From JBDHWG01 sp039810085 (GTDB lineage: Bacteria > Chloroflexota > Anaerolineae > Epilineales > JAHCIE01): a stretch of 64,000 nucleotides of DNA. A program made the translations under genes and the position numbers. Of this stretch, positions 8,017-16,808 are shown piece by piece (the stretch's first letter is position 1; each line of letters opens with the position of its first letter). Location of the stretch: assembly GCA_039810085.1 (NCBI GenBank), contig JBDHWG010000020.1, forward strand, positions 44,059-108,058, written 5' to 3'. The notes under the pieces were generated by a model. The model made no database searches. It was given only the letters and a program-made list of their open reading frames with translations, and was not told where the DNA came from.

Positions 8017-8772
8017 ATGATCGACCTGCACTCCCACATCCTGCCTGGTCTCGACGACGGCGCGCGCACCCAGGATGAGTCCCTGGCGATGGCGCGGGAC
8101 TGGGTCGCCAGCGGCGTCACGACCGTCGCCTGCACCCCCCACAGCGAGCCGCACATTCCGAAGTCGTCCCTGGCGATGGCCGTAGACCGGCTGCAAGGCG
8201 CGCTCGACGCGGCGGACATTCGGCTGCGGCTTGTCCTGGGCATCGAGGTGTTCCTGGAGCCGGACATGGCCGTCCTCATCGAGCGCGAGTTCGCGTTCAC
8301 CCTGGGCGGGACGCGCTACATGCTGGTCGAGCTGCCGTTCGAGGTCTGGCCGCCGCACACCGAGCAGACGCTGTTCGCGCTCCAGCTGCGCGGCATCACG
8401 CCCATCCTGGCGCACCCGGAGCGCTACCGGGCCGTCCAGGCCCGCCCCGAGCGTGTCGCGCCGCTGGTCGAGCGCGGCGTGTTGATGCAGGTTACGGGCT
8501 ACTCGCTGACCGAGCGGGTGGCCCGCGAGTTCCAGAAGGCGGCGGAGGCGCTGCTGCGCCACGGCCTCGTCCACCTCATCGCCAGCGACAGCCACCGCCC
8601 CGGCCACCCGAAGGACTTGCCCCAGGCGCGAGCGGTGGCGGCGAAGATCGTCGGGGAGGCGGGGGCGCGCGCCCTGGTGGAGGACAACCCGGCGGCGATT
8701 CTGGCCGACGCCGACCCGGCTGACATCATCGCGCCTGCCGCGCAGAGTTCGCGCCGCTGGCCGTTCGGATGA
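8017..8772 (+). CDS. CpsB/YwqE-type PHP-domain tyrosine phosphatase
   Basis: 251 residues. The metal-binding PHP motifs are all present: MIDLHSHILPGLDDGAR at the start, TVACTPHSEPH near residue 40, PILAHPERYRAVQ in the middle and LIASDSHRPGHP near the end. In related systems this manganese-dependent enzyme dephosphorylates the CpsD kinase. It follows the kinase gene directly, supporting a kinase/phosphatase pair controlling exopolysaccharide assembly. Cytoplasmic. Confidence 0.88.
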   Translation: MIDLHSHILPGLDDGARTQDESLAMARDWVASGVTTVACTPHSEPHIPKSSLAMAVDRLQGALDAADIRLRLVLGIEVFLEPDMAVLIEREFAFTLGGTRYMLVELPFEVWPPHTEQTLFALQLRGITPILAHPERYRAVQARPERVAPLVERGVLMQVTGYSLTERVAREFQKAAEALLRHGLVHLIASDSHRPGHPKDLPQARAVAAKIVGEAGARALVEDNPAAILADADPADIIAPAAQSSRRWPFG

Positions 8773-8778
8773 TTGGCA

Positions 8779-8845
8779 ACGCAGAGGCGCAGAGGCTCAG
8801 AGAGAAGAAGATGGGGATGCTTCACTGCGTTCAGCATGACAGGAC
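8779..8845. repeat. Fragments of CGCAGAGGCGCAGAG and GCGTTCAGCATGACA interspersed repeats
   Basis: Between the phosphatase and nucleotidyltransferase genes lies a CGCAGAGGCGCAGAGGC motif followed by GCTTCACTGCGTTCAGCATGACA. The first recurs at 13268-13332 and 56774-56860; the second resembles a motif at 46516-46540. No coding potential seen. Confidence 0.5.
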
Positions 8846-8852
8846 CTAAACG

Positions 8853-9917
8853 ATGAAAGCGTTGATTTTGAGCGGGGGGAAGGGGACGCGGCTGCGGCCC
8901 TTTACGTTTACCAGCGCCAAGCAGCTCGTGCCCGTCGCCAACAAGCCCGTCCTGTTCCGCGTCATCGAGACGGTGCGCGACGCCGGCATCACCGAGGTGG
9001 GCATTGTCGTCGGCGACACGGCGCAGGAGGTCATGGCGGCGGTCGGACAGGGGCGGCGCTTCGGCGTCAAAATCGAGTACATCCCCCAGGACGCGCCCCT
9101 CGGCCTGGCCCACGCCGTGAAGATTAGCCAGCCGTACATCGGCGACGACCGTTTCGTGATGTTCCTGGGCGACAACGTCATCCAGGGCGGCATCAACAAG
9201 CTCATCGCCGAGTTCGCGTCGAGCGACTGGAACGCGCAGATCGTCCTGACTCGTGTCGCCGAGCCGGAGCACTACGGCGTCGCCGTCGTCGAGGATGAGC
9301 AGATCATCCAGCTCGTCGAGAAGCCGCGCGTCCCGCCCAGCGACCTGGCCTTGGTCGGCATCTACATGTTCGACCCGCACATCTTCGAGGCGGTCAACGC
9401 CATCACGCCGTCGTGGCGCGGCGAGCTAGAAATCACCGACGCCATCCAGTGGCTCGTCCACCACAACTACCGCGTCCACCCGTACATCCATCGGGGCTGG
9501 TGGATCGACACGGGCAAGGCCAGCGACATGCTGGCTGCGAACCGCCTCGTCCTGGAGGAGATCGAGCCGAGCATTGGGGGCTACGTGGACCGCGACTCGC
9601 AGCTCGTCGGCAAGGTGACAGTCGAGAAGGGCGCGGAGGTCATCAACTCTGTCATCCGCGGCCCGGCCATCATCGGCGAGGACACGCGCATCGTCAACTC
9701 GTACATCGGGCCGTTCACGGCGGTGTACCACCACTGCGTCGTGGAGAACTCCGAGATCGAGCACTCCATCATCCTGGAGCACTGCGTCATCAAGGACCTG
9801 CCTGCCCGCCTGGAGGACTCCCTCGTCGGGCGCAACGTCACCATCACCCGCTCGCCCATCAAGCCCAAGGCATACAAGCTCACCCTGGGCGACTACTCGT
9901 CCGTCGGCGTGCTCTAG
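8853..9917 (+). CDS. rmlA: Glucose-1-phosphate thymidylyltransferase, long form
   Basis: 354 residues. N-terminal nucleotidyltransferase domain with the signature LILSGGKGTRLRPFTFTSAK and the LGDNVIQGG metal site region; the C-terminal part (about 245-354) has the periodic hydrophobic pattern of a left-handed beta helix (VINSVIRGPAIIGEDTRIVN), as in the long RmlA-type enzymes. It should activate glucose-1-phosphate to a dTDP-sugar for polysaccharide synthesis, consistent with the upstream assembly-control genes. A related long-form sugar nucleotidyltransferase with another nucleotide preference is possible. Confidence 0.85.
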   Translation: MKALILSGGKGTRLRPFTFTSAKQLVPVANKPVLFRVIETVRDAGITEVGIVVGDTAQEVMAAVGQGRRFGVKIEYIPQDAPLGLAHAVKISQPYIGDDRFVMFLGDNVIQGGINKLIAEFASSDWNAQIVLTRVAEPEHYGVAVVEDEQIIQLVEKPRVPPSDLALVGIYMFDPHIFEAVNAITPSWRGELEITDAIQWLVHHNYRVHPYIHRGWWIDTGKASDMLAANRLVLEEIEPSIGGYVDRDSQLVGKVTVEKGAEVINSVIRGPAIIGEDTRIVNSYIGPFTAVYHHCVVENSEIEHSIILEHCVIKDLPARLEDSLVGRNVTITRSPIKPKAYKLTLGDYSSVGVL

Positions 9918-9934
9918 CCTGCCAGGCCGAACGG

Positions 9935-10318
9935 TCAGGGCAGCTTCTTGAACATATTGGGGTACTCGATGACGTTGCGCGCCCGGTCGAGGCAGACAAT
10001 CTCCACGTCGGCGTCGATGAGCGCTTCACCGTCGCGCTCGATGCGCTGGTGGAACAGGCCGCGATAGGCGGAGGGCAGCTCGAACCGCGTGACCACGGTC
10101 ACGATGTCGCCCAGGACGGCGGCCTTGCGGAAGGTCGCCGTCAGCTTGTAGACGACGAAGTAGTACCCCTCGGCGTTCCAGTCCCACACCGGCCGCCCGA
10201 AGTGGCCGATGAACTCGGTGCGCCCGCGCTCCAGGTACTTCATGTAGTTGGCGTAGTAGACCACGCCCAGCGAGTCGGTGTCCTCGTAGTAAACCTTGTA
10301 ATCGACCCGGTGTTCCAT
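9935..10318 (-). CDS. YbgC/4HBT-family acyl-CoA thioesterase
   Basis: 127 residues, one hot-dog domain. The signature YYEDTDSLGVVYYANYMKYL holds the expected catalytic Asp15, and RGRTEFI follows as in the 4-hydroxybenzoyl-CoA thioesterase/YbgC group. Likely hydrolyses short-chain or aromatic acyl-CoA. It is convergent with rmlA, with only 17 bases between stops. Start ATG at 10318 follows GGAGTGACCGC. Confidence 0.88.
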   Translation of the reverse strand: MEHRVDYKVYYEDTDSLGVVYYANYMKYLERGRTEFIGHFGRPVWDWNAEGYYFVVYKLTATFRKAAVLGDIVTVVTRFELPSAYRGLFHQRIERDGEALIDADVEIVCLDRARNVIEYPNMFKKLP

Positions 10319-10374
10319 GCGCGGTCACTCCTGGTAGGGCGCTCCTGGCTATCAAATGGCGGCCACCCGCCGCG

Positions 10375-10650
10375 CTATCGCCCCGGTTGAGCGTTCACCG
10401 GCGCGGGCGTGCCAGCCTGGCCCGGCTTCGGCTGGTTCGCGCCGCCCTGGGGGACGCCGGTCTCGCCCGCCGCCGCCGCGCCGTGGCTCCCGGTCGTCGA
10501 CTCGCCGCCCGACGCGCTCACCGCCGGCGGCGTGCGGAACGTCCCGGCGGGGTTGCTGCTGCCCACGATTTCACTGTCGCGCCCGGAACAGGCGGCCAGC
10601 AGCGCGAAAAATGCAATCACCATGACGACACTCAGAATACGCAGCCACAT
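10375..10650 (-). CDS. Small lipoprotein
   Basis: 91 residues. A signal peptide with a lipobox, FFALLAAC, puts the lipid-modified Cys at about position 21. The rest is low-complexity G/A/S/P/T sequence without a recognisable domain, ending in PAPVNAQPGR. It lies upstream of the thioesterase gene on the same strand and may be cotranscribed with it. Function unknown. Confidence 0.65.
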   Translation of the reverse strand: MWLRILSVVMVIAFFALLAACSGRDSEIVGSSNPAGTFRTPPAVSASGGESTTGSHGAAAAGETGVPQGGANQPKPGQAGTPAPVNAQPGR

Positions 10651-11066
10651 ACTAGACTCCCTTGGTCAGCGGATAATTACCCGCCCTGGTGCAAGAGCCG
10701 TACCGCCGCATCCCTCCCCCCAACCCTCTCCCAGGACGGGCGAGGGGAAAGGTCCGTCGTTGCGAGCGAACGCGAAGCAACCCCCGACGCAGCGATAGAC
10801 GGGCCAGCGCAGGAATAACGGCGCTAGCGCCCGGATGCTCACCATTCCCCATAAACAGTCTGTAGTCTACGAATTGTAACAATGACCTTCGCTCCGCGTA
10901 TCATTTTGCCCTCTTTGCCCGTTGTATAGAGCGGTGAGGCTTGCGTCAATGGCTGCCAAAGCGCAGCCGTGCTATCGTTGACTCTAACCTGCCCGCTCTG
11001 GCGTTGCGAGTCTCACCCACCCACGCCAGGTCGGGCATTTGTTTTGCTAGAAAGCGAATAGAGAGC
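10651..11066. other. Intergenic region with two repeat fragments
   Basis: 416 bases without a gene. 10711-10752 is a copy of the CTCTCCCAGGACGGG family. 10755-10805 holds a degenerate half of the CATTGCGAG REP-like element (GCGAGCGAACGCGAAGCAAC). The remainder has no clear structure. Confidence 0.55.
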
Positions 11067-12143
11067 ATGACAGTCATTCGTGTCATCATGACACGCGTCG
11101 CCCGCCTCTGGCGTAGCGGGCGTAACGGCAAAATCGCCGTCGGCTGTGGCAGCCTACTCGGCGTGTGCCTCCTATGCAGCATGGTAAACGCCGTGCTGCC
11201 GAAGAGCGCGACGGTAACGCCGACACCCGCTGCTGCCGCCGCCGTGGTGACAACGCCAACGCCGATTCCGGTCCGCGACACTGCCACACCCGCGCCTCCC
11301 ACAGCAACCCCAGGCCCCACCAACACCCCAGGCCCGACGAGTACGCCGAAGCCTACGGCGACGGCCGTTCCGCCAACGAACACCCCTTCGCCAGCTGCCC
11401 AGGTTGAGGCTGCGGCCCGCAACTACTTCAAGGATCGATTCCGACGGGCGATGCTCACCAATCTCGGCGATTACAATGTCGCGGCTATTGAAGCGACAGC
11501 CCTCGCCATCAACGACTCGACTGCGGTGAGCCAATCCACCCGCGATTTCGTGCAACTCGTCCCGCTCGTTATGGCGTTGCCAGAGGTTGGCGTACTCCAA
11601 GTACGCTACTACACCGACCGCGTCCAGGGCCTTGCGCCAAATGATGTGGCTCTTGCCTTCACGATCTCGCGCGAGACGGCCGACAAGGTGGACTGGAAGC
11701 AGGTAGACTCGCGCCGCCTGACAACGCTCCTCACGACGACGGAGAAGGACGGCCTCAAAGTCGCGCCTGCGTTGAAGCAGGCCTGGGACAGCTATGAAGT
11801 CGCAGTGGAAGCGCCAGCGGCAAATGCACCAGCCCAGGCTCAGACCCAGCCACCAACTCAGGAGCAGCCAGCACAGCGACAACAGCAACAGCCAGCAGCC
11901 CCTGGTGAGCGCCCGACAGCCGCACCAGCACCTGTACAGCAGGCCGCTGGGGGTGCTGGGAGCTTCCCGCCCAACGGCTCAGTCTGTCCTGAGAACGCGC
12001 CGATAAAGGGTAACCGCAGCAGTTCGGGCGAGTGGATATATCATCGTCCCGGACAACAGGCTTACACACGAACAATTCCCGAAGAGTGCTTCGCCACCGA
12101 AGACGCTGCGCGCGCTGCAGGGTATCGTCCTGCACAGCGATGA
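11067..12143 (+). CDS. Membrane-anchored protein with Pro/Thr linker and C-terminal IKGN/EWIYH motif
   Basis: 358 residues. A positively charged N terminus precedes one membrane helix (about 25-45), then a T/P-rich stalk (about 49-108), a folded middle domain (about 110-250), a Q/P-rich linker and a C-terminal module. That module has the spacing CPENAPIKGNRSSSGEWIYH and RTIPEECFATEDAARAAGYR, which resembles the small C-terminal domain of some secreted thermonuclease-like proteins; no nuclease domain is visible here. The ATG at 11067 follows GAGAG; upstream in-frame codons look noncoding. Probably an extracytoplasmic protein of unknown function. Confidence 0.65.
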   Translation: MTVIRVIMTRVARLWRSGRNGKIAVGCGSLLGVCLLCSMVNAVLPKSATVTPTPAAAAAVVTTPTPIPVRDTATPAPPTATPGPTNTPGPTSTPKPTATAVPPTNTPSPAAQVEAAARNYFKDRFRRAMLTNLGDYNVAAIEATALAINDSTAVSQSTRDFVQLVPLVMALPEVGVLQVRYYTDRVQGLAPNDVALAFTISRETADKVDWKQVDSRRLTTLLTTTEKDGLKVAPALKQAWDSYEVAVEAPAANAPAQAQTQPPTQEQPAQRQQQQPAAPGERPTAAPAPVQQAAGGAGSFPPNGSVCPENAPIKGNRSSSGEWIYHRPGQQAYTRTIPEECFATEDAARAAGYRPAQR

Positions 12144-12175
12144 CCCGGCACCATAATCCGGTTTGGCGGCGTTGC

Positions 12176-13138
12176 CTACGCGCTTGGCCCGCTCGCCTCG
12201 TTGAGCCGCGTCATCTCCTCTGGTGTCAGACGCATGCCGGCCGCGCCGAGGGCGTCCTGGAGCTGGGCGACATTATTCGCGCCGATGATGGGCGACGTAA
12301 TCACCGGCTGCGTGAGCTGCCAGGCCAGGGCGATTTGCGACGGCGTCGCGCCCCGCGCTTCGGCGACGGCCAGCAGCGCGTCCAGCGCCGCCCAGCCCTT
12401 GTCGTTCATGTAACGCTGCGCGCTCTTGGCGCGCTGGCTGTCCGGTAGGGGCGCGTTTTTGCGATACTTGCCGGTCAGGAAGCCGCCCGCCAGCGGGCTG
12501 TAGGGGATGACGCCGAGGCCCTGGTCGGCGCACAGCTCGGCCAGCTCGCGCTCGAACTCCTCGCGGTGGACGAGATTGTAGTGCGGCTGGAGGCTGTCGT
12601 AGCGCACAAGGCGCGCGACGTCGCTGGCCCACAGCGCCCGGCACAGCCGCCACGCCGGATAGTTGGAACAGCCGATGTAGCGAACCTTGCCCTGCGTTAC
12701 CAGGTCGTCGTAGGCGCGCAGCGTCTCCTCGGTAGGCGTGGCGGCGTCGAACCAGTGGGACTGGTACAGGTCGATGGTGTCCACACCCAGCCGCCGCAGG
12801 CTGTCCTCGGCGGCGAGCATGATGTGCGCCCGGCTCAGACCCTGGCCGTTAGGGCCGGCCCACATCTCGCCGCGCACCTTCGTGGCAATCACAATCGCGC
12901 GGCGGTTGCCCCGCGCCTTCATCCAGCGGCCGATGATTTCCTCGGCGACGCCGCCGGGGTTGCCCGGCGACCAGCGCGAGTACACGTCGGCGGTGTCGAT
13001 GAAATTGCCGCCGGCCTCGACATACGCGTCCATCACCTCGAACGCCGATTTCTCGTCAGTTGTCCAGCCGAACTGCATCGTGCCAAGGCACAGCTCGGAC
13101 ACTTTTAAACCTGTCCGTCCTAGGGTACGATAGTCCAT
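12176..13138 (-). CDS. Aldo/keto reductase
   Basis: 320 residues. The start MDYRTLGRTGLKVSELCLGT is the family signature. The catalytic tetrad can be traced: Asp and Tyr in NFIDTADVYSRWSPG, Lys in IVIATKVRGE and His in DLYQSHWFD. The NADPH-binding end AWQLTQPVITSPIIGA is present. ATG at 13138 follows AAGGAGACCATA; the frame runs upstream into a REP-like repeat, which is not part of the gene. Substrate unknown. Confidence 0.9.
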   Translation of the reverse strand: MDYRTLGRTGLKVSELCLGTMQFGWTTDEKSAFEVMDAYVEAGGNFIDTADVYSRWSPGNPGGVAEEIIGRWMKARGNRRAIVIATKVRGEMWAGPNGQGLSRAHIMLAAEDSLRRLGVDTIDLYQSHWFDAATPTEETLRAYDDLVTQGKVRYIGCSNYPAWRLCRALWASDVARLVRYDSLQPHYNLVHREEFERELAELCADQGLGVIPYSPLAGGFLTGKYRKNAPLPDSQRAKSAQRYMNDKGWAALDALLAVAEARGATPSQIALAWQLTQPVITSPIIGANNVAQLQDALGAAGMRLTPEEMTRLNEASGPSA

Positions 13139-13151
13139 TATGGTCTCCTTC

Positions 13152-13264
13152 TTGTCATTGCGAGCGTAGTGAAGCAATCCCCCGCCCTTGCGATAGACTC
13201 TCTGTGCCGTGACGGCGGGCGTATCGCCTACCGAGAGATTGCTTCGCATTCGCTCGCAATGACG
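13152..13264. repeat. REP-like interspersed inverted repeat (CATTGCGAG family)
   Basis: Left end TTGTCATTGCGAGCGTAGTG and right end GATTGCTTCGCATTCGCTCG followed by CAATGAC are inverted copies about 110 bases apart. Same family as 5522, 16133 and 43705. Confidence 0.8.
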
Positions 13265-13267
13265 GTT

Positions 13268-13332
13268 TGAGGGAGACGCAGAGGGAGAGGAAAAGGTCTT
13301 TTCTCTGCGCCTCTGCGTTTCTGCGTTTCCAA
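13268..13332. repeat. Inverted repeat of the GACGCAGAG / CTCTGCGTTTC family
   Basis: GAGACGCAGAGGGAGAGG is followed after a short loop by CTCTGCGCCTCTGCGTTTCT, forming a long imperfect hairpin between the aldo/keto reductase repeat and the copper chaperone gene. Other copies: 8779 and 56774. Confidence 0.65.
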
Positions 13333-13343
13333 CATCTTTGTTG

Positions 13344-13847
13344 TTAGGGTTGGCGCGCTTTGAGGGTGAGGTCCACCGCGCCGGCCTTCTCGAATTGCAG
13401 CTTGAGCGTGACCGTATCGTCGGCTTTGACGTCCTTATTCATGCCGACGAGCATGATGTGATTGCCGCCCGGCTTCAGGGTCAGCTCACCGCTGGCGGGC
13501 ACGTCGTAGCCGTCGACCGGGCGCATCGACATGACGCCGTTTGCCATCTCCGTCGTGTGCGTCTCGACCGACTTGGCGATGTCGCTCTGCGCCTTGACGA
13601 GGCGGTCCGGCGTGTTGCCGCTGTTGCGCACGGTGAAGTACACTGCCCCATTCTGGCCGCTGCTGGCCGCCCGTACCCAGGCATCGCTAATCTGCAACGA
13701 GCCGACGGTGGCGTTGACCGTCTGCCCGGCCGCTGGCTGCGACGCCGGGGGCATGGCGGCCGGCGCGCCGGTCGGCGTCATCGCGCTGCACCCGACCAGG
13801 GCGAGCGTCAATGCCATGAGGGCCGCCAGAAATAATGATTTGCGCAT
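13344..13847 (-). CDS. PCu(A)C-type periplasmic/surface copper chaperone lipoprotein
   Basis: 167 residues. Signal peptide with lipobox ALVGC; the lipid-modified Cys is residue 20. The domain holds the exact copper motif H-X10-M-X21-H-X-M: His97, Met108, His130 and Met132. Family members deliver Cu(I), for example to cytochrome oxidase. ATG at 13847 is preceded by GAAAGGAAAACGATC. It is divergent from the two-component system at 13966, with both starts about 120 bases apart. Confidence 0.9.
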   Translation of the reverse strand: MRKSLFLAALMALTLALVGCSAMTPTGAPAAMPPASQPAAGQTVNATVGSLQISDAWVRAASSGQNGAVYFTVRNSGNTPDRLVKAQSDIAKSVETHTTEMANGVMSMRPVDGYDVPASGELTLKPGGNHIMLVGMNKDVKADDTVTLKLQFEKAGAVDLTLKARQP

Positions 13848-13895
13848 GATCGTTTTCCTTTCAGTTTGAGGTTTTGTCTCGCACTTAATCTGACC

Positions 13896-13924
13896 TTGCC
13901 GTCCCTGCCGGGTGACGGTATAAT
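13896..13924 (+). promoter_or_regulatory. Promoter of the two-component system
   Basis: TTGCCG (13896-13901) and TATAAT (13919-13924) with a 17-base spacer. Transcription would begin near 13931, which excludes the possible start at 13927 and supports ATG 13966 for the regulator. Confidence 0.65.
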
Positions 13925-13965
13925 TGATGGTCAAGTTGGAAAATCAGCCCGTCACCGAGGACTGC

Positions 13966-14655
13966 ATGGCAGGTGAACACATTCTCGTCGTCGAAGACGA
14001 AAACAAAATTGCTGATCTCATTCGCCGCGGATTGATTTACGAAGGCTACCAGGCTCAAATTGCGCCGGATGGCCTGCTGGCGCTCAACCAGGCGCGGGAC
14101 ACGCCGCCCGACCTCGTGATACTGGATATTATGCTCCCAGGTCTCGATGGATTGGAAGTTTGCCGTAGGCTGCGCGCCGCCTCCGATGTGCCCATCCTCA
14201 TGCTCACGGCGCGGGACGCCGTGCGCGACCGGGTGGCCGGGCTGGACGCCGGCGCCGACGACTACCTGGTCAAGCCGTTCGACTTCGACGAGCTACTGGC
14301 GCGGGTGCGCGCTTTGCTGCGGCGGCGCAGCGGCAAGAGCCTCGACGAGCAGGACGAGGTGCTGCGCTTTGCCGACCTGGTGCTGCTGCCGAGCGCCCGC
14401 CAGGCGACGCGCGGCGAGCGCGCCCTGGACCTGACGGCGAAGGAATACGATTTGCTGGAACTTTTCATGCGCCACCCGCGTCAGGTTCTCACCCGCGATG
14501 TCATCTACGATCAGCTGTGGGGCTACGACTTCGGCGGCGAGTCGAACATCATCGAAGTCTACGTGCGCTATCTGCGCGCCAAGTTAGAGGCCGAGGGCGA
14601 AGCCCGCCTCATCCAAACGATTCGCGGCGTCGGCTACGTGTTGCGGGAAGAATAG
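13966..14655 (+). CDS. OmpR/PhoB-type response regulator
   Basis: 229 residues. Receiver domain with phospho-acceptor Asp54 in VILDIMLPGLDG, Thr/Lys signalling residues in ILMLTARD and YLVKPFD, then a winged-helix DNA-binding domain (about 130-228) with ALDLTAKEYDLLELFMRHP and the C-terminal IQTIRGVGYVLREE. ATG 13966 is chosen because the promoter -10 overlaps the upstream alternative. It is followed 16 bases later by its sensor kinase. Likely targets include the divergent copper chaperone or the downstream protease cluster; this is inference. Confidence 0.93.
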   Translation: MAGEHILVVEDENKIADLIRRGLIYEGYQAQIAPDGLLALNQARDTPPDLVILDIMLPGLDGLEVCRRLRAASDVPILMLTARDAVRDRVAGLDAGADDYLVKPFDFDELLARVRALLRRRSGKSLDEQDEVLRFADLVLLPSARQATRGERALDLTAKEYDLLELFMRHPRQVLTRDVIYDQLWGYDFGGESNIIEVYVRYLRAKLEAEGEARLIQTIRGVGYVLREE

Positions 14656-14671
14656 TCGGAAGCGAGTTGCT

Positions 14672-16123
14672 GTGTCGTTACGCTTGCGTTTGACAATCTG
14701 GTATGTGGGCCTGCTCGCCATCATCCTCGTCAGCTTCGCCTTCGTGGTGTACTACCTCCAGGAACGGGCGATGCTGGACCAGGTGGACGCTGAGCTGCGG
14801 GCGTACGCGCGGACCACCGTCGGCCTCGCCAACCGCGACGTCCTCATCCGCTACGTCACCGGGCGCGCCGTCGATCTTGGGCCGCCGGTGCAGGACGCCT
14901 TCGGCTTCGCCCCCAACCAGATCTATCTGCAATTCAGCGACGTGCAGGGCAAGGTTGGCTACCAGAACCCGCGCATCCGCGACACGTCCATCCCGCTGTC
15001 GGAGGATATCCAGCAAATCGCGGATACCGGCCGGCCGGTCGTGCTGACTGCGATTCTGACCAACAACGACCTGCTGCGCGTCTACACCGAGGCGGTGCGC
15101 ATCGACGGCCAGGTGGCGGGCTACGTCCAGGTGGCGCAAATCATCAACGGCGTCTACGCCAGCCTGCGCCGGTTGGCGACACTCCTCGTCGCGGGCATCA
15201 TCGCGGCCCTTGCCATCGCGGCCCTCGTCGGCGCGCTGCTGGCCGAAGCGGCCCTGCGCCCCATCGACAGCGTGACCCAGACGGCGCTGCGCATCACCCA
15301 GACCGACGACCTGAGCCGCCGCATCATCGTTCCAGCGCAAGCGCCCCAGGACGAGGTGACGCGTCTGGCCGAAATCTTCAACCTGATGCTCGACCGCATC
15401 GAGACGCTGTTCAGCACGCAGCAGCGCTTCATCGCCGATGTCTCCCACGAGCTGCGCACGCCGCTGACGACGATTCGCGGCAACCTGGCGCTCATCAAGC
15501 GCAGCGGCCGCGCCGACCCGGAGTCCCTGGCCGACATGCAGAGTGAGACCGAGCGCATGTCGCGCCTGGTGCGTGACCTGCTCCTGCTCGCCCAGGCCGA
15601 CGCCGGCGTCACCTTGCAACGCACACCCATCGAGTTGGACGGCCTGATGCTGGAGGTCTACCGCCAGGGCCGCATCATCGCCGAGCAGACCGGCAGCGGC
15701 GTCACGGTGCGCCTCGGCGCAGAGGACCAGGCGACGGTCATGGGCGACACCGACCGCCTGCGCCAACTCCTCCTGAACCTCGTCGAGAACGGCATCAAGT
15801 ACACCGCGCCCGGCGGCAGCGTGACGATTGGCCTGGAGCGCGATGAGAATTGGGTGCGCGTCAGCGTGCGCGACACCGGCGTCGGCATTCCGGCCGAGGA
15901 CGTGCCCCACGTCTTCGAGCGCTTCTACCGCGTCGACAAGGCGCGCTCGCGGGAGAAGGGCGGCACCGGACTGGGCCTGTCCATCGCCCAGTGGATTGCC
16001 CAGGCCCATGGCGGCCGGCTGGAGGTCGCAAGCGAAGTCGGCGTCGGGACGACGTTCACCCTCTGGCTTCCCGTCGCCCCCCAGGAGACGACGACGCATC
16101 ACTCCGTGGCGTCATCGCAGTAA
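14672..16123 (+). CDS. Membrane sensor histidine kinase (HAMP-HisKA-HATPase)
   Basis: 483 residues. Membrane helix 1 at about 9-29, an extracytoplasmic sensor region of about 140 residues, helix 2 at about 168-192, a HAMP segment, then HisKA with the phospho-accepting His259 in ADVSHELRTPL, and the ATPase boxes NLVENGIKYTAPGG, DTGVGIPAEDVPHVFERF and GGTGLGLSIAQWI. GTG start at 14672. It pairs with the regulator just upstream. Confidence 0.93.
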   Translation: MSLRLRLTIWYVGLLAIILVSFAFVVYYLQERAMLDQVDAELRAYARTTVGLANRDVLIRYVTGRAVDLGPPVQDAFGFAPNQIYLQFSDVQGKVGYQNPRIRDTSIPLSEDIQQIADTGRPVVLTAILTNNDLLRVYTEAVRIDGQVAGYVQVAQIINGVYASLRRLATLLVAGIIAALAIAALVGALLAEAALRPIDSVTQTALRITQTDDLSRRIIVPAQAPQDEVTRLAEIFNLMLDRIETLFSTQQRFIADVSHELRTPLTTIRGNLALIKRSGRADPESLADMQSETERMSRLVRDLLLLAQADAGVTLQRTPIELDGLMLEVYRQGRIIAEQTGSGVTVRLGAEDQATVMGDTDRLRQLLLNLVENGIKYTAPGGSVTIGLERDENWVRVSVRDTGVGIPAEDVPHVFERFYRVDKARSREKGGTGLGLSIAQWIAQAHGGRLEVASEVGVGTTFTLWLPVAPQETTTHHSVASSQ

Positions 16124-16132
16124 CCGTCTACT

Positions 16133-16657
16133 TTGTCATTGCGAGCGGACGCGAAGCAATCCCACGCTCTTGCGATAGGCACTCTAGCACGCGAATGGCG
16201 CGGCTCTCACCCACCGCGAGATTGCTTCGTCGTCCTATCGTCCTCCTCGCAATGACACGTCATCTTGTCATTGCGAGCGGACGCGAAGCAATCCCACGCT
16301 CTTGCGATAGAGATGCTAGTCCACGACTGGCGAGACATTCACCCGCCGGGGGATTGCTTCGTCGTCCTATCGTCCTCCTCACAATGACACGTCATCTTGT
16401 CATTGCGAGTGAACGCGAAGCAATCCCACGCCCTTGCGATAGAGATGCTAGTCCACGACTGGCGAGACATTCACCCGCCGGGGGATTGCTTCGTCGTCCT
16501 ATCGTCCTCCTCGCAATGACACGTCATCTTGTCATTGCGAGCGAACGCGAAGCAATCCCACGCCCTTGCGATAGGCACTCTAGCACGCGAATGGCGCGGC
16601 TCTCACCCACCGCGAGATTGCTTCGTCGTCCTATCGTCCTCCTCGCAATGACAGCCC
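16133..16657. repeat. Tandem array of four 132-bp REP-like units in A-B-B-A order
   Basis: Units start at 16133, 16265, 16397 and 16529. Each begins TTGTCATTGCGAG and ends with CTCCTCGCAATGACA (or one change), forming imperfect inverted ends around a core. Cores of units 1 and 4 are the same (GGCACTCTAGCACGCGAATG) and cores of units 2 and 3 are the same (AGATGCTAGTCCACGACTGG). Left arms instead group 1 with 2 and 3 with 4. No coding potential or target-site duplication is obvious. Confidence 0.9.
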
Positions 16658-16661
16658 TCCT

Positions 16662-16682
16662 GTCAGTGCGAGGAGCACTGAC
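16662..16682. repeat. Small perfect hairpin after the repeat array
   Basis: GTCAGTGC-GAGGA-GCACTGAC, an eight-bp stem with a five-base loop. There is no T tract, so a terminator role is unproven. With the array it fills the stretch between the kinase and the protease gene; 16683-16808 shows nothing else beyond the protease ribosome site. Confidence 0.45.
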
Positions 16683-16808
16683 GGCGGCGTAGGCAGCTTA
16701 AGCTCCTCTCACCCACGTCTTAACCAGTTTTTATTCCACTCTCAGTCCACTCTTATCCATATGCGTCATGCTTAGAGCCGTATAGAGTGTGTCATACGGA
16801 GGATAAGC

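Noticed and set aside
14678..16102. 474-residue antisense frame inside the histidine kinase
   Set aside because: It mirrors the kinase gene and has no domain features; high-GC codon bias keeps the opposite frame open.
15850..16692. Long open frame across the kinase end and the repeat array
   Set aside because: It overlaps the kinase in another frame and then runs through the 132-bp repeats, giving repeated arginine-rich peptide. It is a consequence of the repeat sequence, not a gene.
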